Position numbers and translations under genes: made by a program | The notes under the pieces: generated by a model | Seen by the model: only the letters and a program-made list of their open reading frames with translations | Databases searched by the model: none | What the model was told of the DNA's origin: nothing | From: Thermothelomyces thermophilus ATCC 42464 | Taxonomy: Eukaryota > Ascomycota > Sordariomycetes > Sordariales > Chaetomiaceae | Direction: 5' to 3' | Assembly: GCF_000226095.1 (NCBI RefSeq) | Contig: NC_016475.1 | Coordinates: 1,240,001-1,304,000, forward strand | DNA length: 64,000 bases | Shown: piece after piece, positions 57,582-64,000 of the stretch | Layout: the number at the start of each line of letters is the position of its first letter | How positions within the stretch are numbered: position 1 is the stretch's first letter

Positions 57582-58028
57582 TGTCACGGATAAGCATATA
57601 GGCAGCCTAGCAGGCTGTAGCCAGGACGCGGGACATTCTAATAGCTAATCACTCGATAGACTAATCAGAAGATTATCACCGCCAAGACTAAGGTCTTCAC
57701 TGGTGATAATAACATGTCACCGTCGATAACGCAGAATCACGAAGTGAAAGGAGAAGTGGTATTGGTGATAACTATTAAAGAAGGATAGATAATTGTATAT
57801 ATATAGCTAGCTAGTCACTCGTTATAGTGGACTCTAGGAGTTTGCTAGTGGTAACAATTACAATTACAGTACTTATACCGAGCATTGCTGATTACTATGA
57901 GAGATAACTCTAGTGTTGTTGTGAACCCTTTGGCTTTACCGAATCCCTTAGACGACCTGCCTGCTCGTTACGCTCAACCTACCTCCGTCTGGACCCTTTT
58001 AGAAGAAGTCTGAGTTAGGTTCGTCATA
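57582..58028 (+). repeat. 3' LTR of Gypsy-2
   Basis: 447 bp, preceded by polypurine GAAGGAGGGGC and followed by target duplication GGAGT. Confidence 0.92.
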
Positions 58029-58033
58029 GGAGT

Positions 58034-61000
58034 ATAAGAGGATTTGCTAGGAGCTTGATAAGCTAAAGTAGGCTAGACTAAAAAATTAACTTATCGCTAA
58101 GTAAGGGGAGCTATTCTATTCTAGGTAGTTAGGGGTAAAATACCTTAGTTCCCTTAATATATTAATTATTAGCCCTTAATTATTTAGCAAGCTTTTAACT
58201 TACTATAGAGCATTTAATATAGTTACTCTATAGCGCTATCCTCTCTTAAAAAGCACTCTACTAGACTTATATAACGCGACCTACTTGGTTAACGACATTC
58301 CTCTTACCTAGGACGTTCGTCAAGGTAGATAATCTTAAGTTTGTTAAAGCAGGTATAACGACCTTTCCTATTAATAGGAGGGGCACTTAGGTAATCGAGA
58401 ACGTTTTAGATAGATTATATAGACTATATACTAAGAGCCTAATGCTTAAAGATATTACTATTACTAAAGAATTCTATATTAATATTATCTTAGAAGCTCT
58501 ATTACTTAAGGTAGGCGCTTGGTATTATAGCTTAGATTACTTACTATATTTCGGAACACTAGAAAATAACGTTATTCTTTATAAGTTAGAATATAAGTAT
58601 AATCTTACCTTCCTCAAATATAAGCTACTTTCCTACTATTCGAGCTTCCTAAACTACGTCTTAACTAGTAAAGCGGGTATCGTAAACATTTAGATATCCT
58701 TATAGAACGTATTTACTATATATAGTAGAAGGTCTTAGACACGAGCGTTATTTACCGTAAGAGAGGATACCAAGGATCTTTGGCACTTAAAAGCTAGCTA
58801 CCTCGGACTAGAAGCATTAAAAGCGCTTATCAATAACGCTAGAAACGTCCATATCAAGGGGACAGCACGTATTAAGTACAAGAGCTACGCTCGTACTTAC
58901 GTAAGTAAGGTCATCTCTAGGAAAATACTGCCTAAGTAGAAGTCTACGCGCCTGTTCTGGCAAGTAGCCTAGGATCTGTTCGACTATCCCAAAGCGATTA
59001 ATAGATCGCGATGGCTGCTTATAATTATTAATAAGTATAATAAGAAGCTCTTCCCTTTCCTTTTGACAACGAAGTCGCTAGACTAGATTATAGAAGTTAT
59101 CTAGAATTTCGAGAGCTAGGTAAGACGCTAATACGGGCTTGCTATTTATAAGATCAAGTAGGATAACGATATTACTATGATTAGTTTAATAGGGTATATA
59201 CCGATACGCTACTAGACTTAGGCTATAGAAAGTGGTATTAATCTTAAACTCTTACCTTTATATACCTACGAGCCTAATAGACTAGCGGAGTAAGTAGGGC
59301 AAAAACTGATCTTACGCTTAATTAAGATGCTTAATAGCGTAAATCTCCCTACGAAGCTCTGGTTAGAAAGCGTATAAGCGGTAGCGTATATATATACGAT
59401 AAGCCCGAGCCGTACCTACTTGTTTAGAACTCCTAACGAGGTACTTTATAGCTAGTTTAAATGGTACTTTTACTAATATAAACCTGGCTTAATAATTATA
59501 TTAACTAGCGACTTACGCCTAAACTAGAGTAGTATCTTTACGTATAGATATTAGGTATATATCCTCTATAAGGATAGGGAAGCTAAGTAGCGTATAAAAG
59601 ACTTTAAAGTGCTACTATATAGGCTAATAAGGTATCTCGTAGAATATCATATATTTAATATCCATCGCGTTTAGATACCTAAGCTCGATAGGGTTATTAT
59701 AACTTATAACGTTCGCTTTGATAAAAAGACTTTCTACCGTCTAGGCGAAGAGTAGCCGACAGAGTCGTCACTAGTAGTAGCGAGCTAGGAAGTCAATTAG
59801 TTCGATCTTAGCGAAGATTCCTAGGATACTAACTTTCTCTAGGAAGCGTTATAATAGACCCAATAACTAGTAGAAGACTCTATTATAGTAGCTTAGCTAC
59901 CTCTATCGTGAGAGAGTCTAGCGATAGACCAACCTCTCTAATAGGGTCAAGACTCGGGGGTAAGGGAGCTTCCTAATATATAGCCTATAAGTAAGTAATC
60001 AGTTCTACAGACTCTTATAGTAGAGATATAAGTAATAAATAAACTTACTAAATAGATAGAGAGCTTTAGAGGACTCTTGACCCCTAAATATATGCCTAAG
60101 CCCTCGGTAACTTGCCCCGTACTAGCTAGTAAAGGGGATGTCTACTAAGAAGTAGGAGGGTTTAAATTAGGGCCTTCCTAGTTACTAGCTAGCTAACCAG
60201 ACGCTAGGGAGAGTAAGGGAGCCGTCGAATCTAATAGAGGGATGCCTTCCGTAGAAGAATCTAGTACGTACGACGAGTAGACGGAAGAGCTAGGAGCTAG
60301 GGACGGTACTACCAATATATCGTACCTGGCTAGGCTAGAGGAGTAGAGCGTTAAGCGAAGTCCGGATTAGCTAACATATCCTCTAGAAGGTAGAAGCGAA
60401 GGAGAAGCTATTTAATAACCTCCTACTAGGAGAGGTAGAGGTAGGAGGAGGGCTCGCGAGCCTAGGGACCCTATCTAGTTAAGCGAATAGCTATAAAATA
60501 AAGAGAGGGTTAATTACTACTACTCCTTTATCCATATAACTAAGGAACTCTAGCGATAGTTCTATAAGACTTACCTACCTAATTAATAGGAAGCTTACCT
60601 AGAGGACTAGAGTATAAGAACAATATATATAATATTCGCTACTATTATATAATAGAAGGATATTATATACCTTAGAGTAGCCCTAAATAAGCCGTGTTAG
60701 TATATCGACGATCTTACTTATATTCCTACTAACTAGTAGGACCTATATAACTACCCGTTAGAATAATAGTTTAAAAACACGGCTCGCGAGGAGATATATA
60801 ACTTAGAGAGCAAAGGAACGTAGAAGATCGTATTACGCGAGCAGGCGAAAGCGCGACCTATCCCCTTAAAATAGGTCTTTACGTATAAGTTTAATAAGGA
60901 CGGTTTCTTAGAGAAGTGTAAGGCAAGGATCTACGTATAAGGAGATCTATAAGATATTAGCTTAGTGGAAAGTACGTACGTAGCTACTCTAGCGGTATAG

Positions 61001-62250
61001 TTATTCCGTATAATAATGGCGATCGCTATATACTTTGACTTGGAAGTTAAGTAGTTCGATATAGCGTAAGCGTTCCTTAACGCCGAACAACCAGAAGACG
61101 ATCCTGTCGTCTACGAATTGCTAGAAGAATTTAAATAGCCAGGGAAATGCGTAGAGTTACGAAGAGCTCTGTATAGCTTGAGAGACTCGCTACTCTTATA
61201 GTATAAGGAGTTCTATAAAATGCTATTAGATCTAGGTATAGAACCATTAGGCAAAGAGAAGTGCCTCTTCTTGAGCTACGACAAACGAGTTATCCTGATC
61301 TTCTATATTAATAACTTCTTGGTCTTCTTCTATAAAAGTAACGCCGTAGTAGCCGAGCAGGTAATAGAAGGAATTAAAGCTCGATATGACGTCTATAAGT
61401 AGGGTGACGTCGGTTGGTTTCTTAGTATTAGGGTAATTCGTGACCGACCTACGCGTAAGATATAGTTAGTCTATAACTAATATATTAGAAAGGTGGTAGG
61501 AAGATATAGACTAGACGTGCCTAGCGTGTACGAGCTAACTCCCTTAAGCTATAAAGAACTTAAGAAGTTTAAAGGGAGTGTTACTAGTATATAGATTAAA
61601 AAGTATTAGGAGCTCGTTAGATTAATCCTATACTATGTAGTTATACTATATCTAGACATCGTATATACCTATTTAGTACTCTCTCGATACCTAACTAACC
61701 TAGGACTAGACTACTTATTAGAGGTATAGCGAGTAGTAAGATATCCATTTAGGAGCTCTTACCTATTAATCTAGTATAGAGGCAAGCGAGTACTAGGAAG
61801 TCTGACGCTTGTAATCGCTAAGGATATATTATATATAAATGATCTAGATATATAGTATTTGTCGTAGGGATATATCTTCTTCTTGTTTAGAGGTTCTATT
61901 ATATAAAAGGCGTCGTACTAGGATACTATTATAATGTCGAGTACTAAAGTAGAACTTCTAACGCTTTCCCTTATGGCAAGAGAAGCTATAGCACTTAAAA
62001 GGCTATTTACAGACATCGATCTTAAGCTCGGGGAACCCTGAAATATCTATTATGATAATTAGCAAACTATTAGACTAGTAATAGCTAAGAACAAACGTAT
62101 TAATACTTACCTATAGTATATAGATATCTATGATATATAATTACACTAGAAAGCGGCGAAAGGAACGTTTAAAGCTATATATCTACTAACTAGTTAAATA
62201 CTAGTAAATAGGCTTACTAAATGACTTAGCCGATGAGCCTTTAAGCGCTA
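58034..62250 (+). pseudogene. Copia B gag-end, integrase, RT and RNase H remnant
   Basis: After Gypsy-2 the Copia frame resumes. A gag/pre-integrase stretch (58442-58693) is still open. The integrase core is at about 58770-59400. A disordered Ser/Glu-rich linker precedes RT at about 60500-61480, with a short intact frame 61220-61402 (LLDLGIEPLGKEKCLF, FYINNFLVFF) carrying YINN in place of YVDD. RNase H is at about 61930-62230 (KVELLTLSLMAREAIALKRLF). Interruptions are TAG/TAA. Confidence 0.75.
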
Positions 62251-62289
62251 GAGGGCTCTCTTTAATCCTTAAAATATTAATTATAGGCT

Positions 62290-62878
62290 TATATAACTAG
62301 GGGGTAGAAAATAAGTCAAATTTACTAAATAAAATACCGCCTAATACTCCCTATCTACTACTATTAGCTATTACTAGAATTAATAGCCTTGCCCTTACCT
62401 TTATCTTAGCCAGGTAATAATGTAGCGCCTAATGTATCATTAGATATACTAATACGAGCATTACAAGCCTCCTTAATCTTGCCTAACTAGTAGAAGATAT
62501 CGTATATAGAGTAGGCAATCTTCGTAAAACGCGCGAGTTTAGCCTTATTAAGCTCGTACTCCTTTATATTATCTATACTAGCGCGTTTTAGATTACTCCA
62601 AAGAACTATACGTAACTTCTTAAGATCCTATACGTAACTATTAGCGATTCGTCTACACATTAGGGGTAGAGGTTTAGGATCTAGGGATTTATAGAAGCCT
62701 TAGCTCTATCTAGTAAAGCCTTCGTCAAATCCTTTACCAACCTGACATAAGAAGTAAGACTACTATCATAATTAGTATAAGTATCGTAAGAGCTATCAGA
62801 CGTATAGGCAATTAGTATATATCTCCTTACACTTATAGGAACCATAGGTACAATAGTAGTAGCAAGAGCCAGCGCCGG
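62290..62878 (-). pseudogene. Antisense coding-like region of Copia B, truncated by Gypsy-4
   Basis: Minus strand, opposite to Copia pol. It shares its protein reading with 9430-10470 of Copia A: SDSSYDTYTNYDSSLTSYV, RLVKDLTKALLDRAKAS, then in another frame LKKLRIVLWSNLKRAS, KEYELNKAKLARFTKIAY and GKGKA. Amino-acid agreement between the two copies survives heavy mutation. The start codon side lies beyond the Gypsy-4 insertion. Confidence 0.5.
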
Positions 62879-63325
62879 TGTGACAAACCTAACTCAGACT
62901 TTTTCTAAAAGGGTTCAGACAAAGGTAGATTAAGCAGGACAAGCAGGCAGGTCGTCTAAGGGATTCGGTAAAGCCAAAGGGTTTACAATAACACTAGAGT
63001 TATCTCTTATAGTAATTAGCAATACTTAGTATAAGTACTATAATTATAGGTTGCTATTACTAGTAAACTCTCAGAGTCTACCTAACGAGTGACTAGCTAG
63101 CTATATATATATAATTGTCTATCCCTCTTTAATAGTTATTACTAGTACTATTTCTCCTTTTACCCTATAATTCCGTGTTATTAATGGTAACATGTTATTA
63201 TCACTAATAAAGACCTTAGTCTTGGCGGTAATAATCTTCTAATTGGTCTGTTAAGTGATTAGCTGTCGGAATGTCCCGCGTCCTGGCTATAGCCTGTTAG
63301 GCCGTCTATATGCTTATCTGTAACA
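62879..63325 (-). repeat. 3' LTR of Gypsy-4
   Basis: 447 bp. On the minus strand it begins TGTTACAGATAAGC (TGTCACGGATAAGC in sisters) and ends GTTTGTCACA. Confidence 0.9.
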
Positions 63326-63451
63326 CGATGCCCCTCCTTTAAGGCTTTTAACCTGAAAGCCCTTTTAGGCCGTTTCAAATAGTGTTAATACCCTTCACTT
63401 GTGAGTACTACATTCTTCCTATTTCTACGTTATAGTCGCCATGTTAACAAA

Positions 63452-64000
63452 ATGCCGATAGAGAAACGAAAGTCGTATTCTATACGTTATCGTGCTTCCC
63501 TTACTTAGAACATTGCTAAGAACGGTTTTATCGTTATGCCTTACTCTTAGTACGCGTCGCAAGGCCTTGTCTATAAAATGATCGCGTATATAAAGCGTTA
63601 TAAGGCCTATATTCGTTAAGGTCGTTCTTATAATAGGTCTAGCATCCTGTTTTCTTTCTATAAGCTTATCTCCTTTTTTTATTTAATATTATAATTCTTA
63701 ATATTTATTCTAGTAGATTATATTCCTTAGGAGTAGCGTCATATTAAGGATACTAAATGTCGTGCTAAACTTAAGCTAGATAAATCCTAACGCTGTCTAG
63801 AAGAAGCCTAGCGCGAGTTGTCTAAAAAGCTTATATAGCTCCGGCGTCTTCGTCAATAGAAGGAGTTCTTAGTAAAGAAAGGTACCGATATAGTAGTATA
63901 TAGTTTGTCGACCTTAGATAAGTTAGAGGCGATTAAGTAGTAAGAGCGGTAAGAGGCGCCTACTATACTCTTATTAGAGATTAATAATACCATCGATACT
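63452..64000 (+). pseudogene. Antisense Zn-cluster/coiled-coil gene in Gypsy-4 (runs off window)
   Basis: On the plus strand, opposite to Gypsy-4 gag-pol, starting at ATG 63452 with MPIEKRKSYSIRYRASL. All six cluster cysteines read Tyr and two TAG/TAA fall inside the cluster. The intron donor is ATAAGC. The coiled-coil exon (KLKLDKS, CLEEA, RELSKKLI, LRRLRQ, KEFLVKKGTD, LSTLDKLEAI) is clear up to the window end. This is the most heavily mutated copy of the antisense gene, but still homologous along its whole length. Confidence 0.58.

Larger units (their letters stand above)
50440..58028 (+). mobile_element. Gypsy-2, full-length chromodomain LTR retrotransposon (RIP-mutated)
   Basis: A 7589-bp element with LTRs 50440-50886 and 57582-58028 and TSD GGAGT at 50435-50439 and 58029-58033, nested in Copia B. 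It is the same family as Gypsy-1, but several sites are less mutated. It keeps the antisense intron donor and the best version of the antisense zinc cluster. A poly-A run of 22 (57209-57230) falls in that intron. Confidence 0.92.
49072..64000 (+). mobile_element. Copia-type LTR retrotransposon B (3' end outside window), with nested Gypsy-2 and Gypsy-4
   Basis: The 5' LTR is at 49072-49281 in the opposite orientation to Copia A, with candidate left target bases ACACC at 49067-49071. Internal sequence is 49282-50439 and 58029-62878. Subtracting Gypsy-2, about 6.2 kb of the roughly 6.95-kb family length is present. The missing ~736 bp correspond to 9216 to about 9951 of Copia A, exactly the part that should lie beyond Gypsy-4, which inserted at 62879. 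The RT motif is YINN (61304-61315) instead of YVDD. No frame is open across gag-pol. Confidence 0.9.
62879..64000 (-). mobile_element. Gypsy-4, minus strand, partial (runs off window)
   Basis: An LTR (62879-63325), a polypurine tract and the 3' internal part of a Gypsy-1/2-type element in reverse orientation, inserted into the antisense region of Copia B. Left target bases would be GCCGG (62874-62878); the right side is outside the window. Confidence 0.88.

Noticed and set aside
1-64000. CRISPR arrays, tRNA or rRNA genes, telomere repeats
   Set aside because: Read for regular spacer-repeat patterns, cloverleaf B-box motifs and TTAGGG arrays on both strands; none was found.

Overview
The window looks like a filamentous ascomycete chromosome, most likely Sordariomycetes and probably Sordariales/Chaetomiaceae-like (inference). 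Its genes carry short GT-AG introns with CTAAC/CTGAC-type branch sites. The gene-bearing parts are GC-rich. The repeats are AT-rich and full of TA, with nonsense codons almost only where CAG, CAA or TGG would be expected, which is the footprint of repeat-induced point mutation (RIP). No CRISPR, operon or rRNA is present and no tRNA was seen.

Layout. (1) 1-9210 is a gene region: a small conserved Cys-containing protein (1725-2060 +), a LAMTOR1/Ego1-like N-myristoylated adaptor (5386-6030 -, three exons) and a Cys-rich, Ser/Thr-rich single-pass surface protein (about 7421-8703 +). (2) 9211-31386 is one Copia-type LTR retrotransposon on the minus strand (9216-31381, TSD CACTT). Two chromodomain Gypsy elements are nested in it: Gypsy-1 (12327-19910 +, TSD CTTTA) and Gypsy-3 (23059-30681 -, TSD ACTAG). 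(3) 31387-49071 is a gene island: a decayed VWA/zinc-ribbon gene (31749-34164 +), a dynamin-family GTPase (34856-37861 -), a GMPPA-type GDP-mannose pyrophosphorylase-like protein (39730-41293 +), an F-box-like gene with an in-frame TAG (42005-43910 -), a GH31 alpha-xylosidase/alpha-glucosidase (46321-48330 +) and the 3' part of a small conserved gene (48679-48916 -). (4) 49072-64000 is a second copy of the same Copia family on the plus strand, with Gypsy-2 (50440-58028 +, TSD GGAGT) and the start of Gypsy-4 (62879-64000 -) inside it. The two Copia copies form an inverted pair whose 5' LTRs face the gene island.

The most interesting signal is in the repeats. Every Gypsy copy, and separately the Copia family, has coding-like sequence between pol and the 3' LTR on the strand opposite to gag-pol. 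In Gypsy-1, -2 and -4 this antisense gene reads as a Zn2Cys6-type cysteine cluster joined by a recognisable spliceosomal intron (GTAAGC...CTAG, intact in Gypsy-2 at 57183-57246) to a coiled coil. In Gypsy-3 the gag-pol body is nearly the same, but the antisense gene and the upstream half of the LTR (U3) are different, as if exchanged as a module. All copies are heavily mutated and none looks able to move.

The host genes are unrelated housekeeping or accessory functions (TORC1 signalling, membrane remodelling, sugar-nucleotide supply, glycoside breakdown) with their own promoters.
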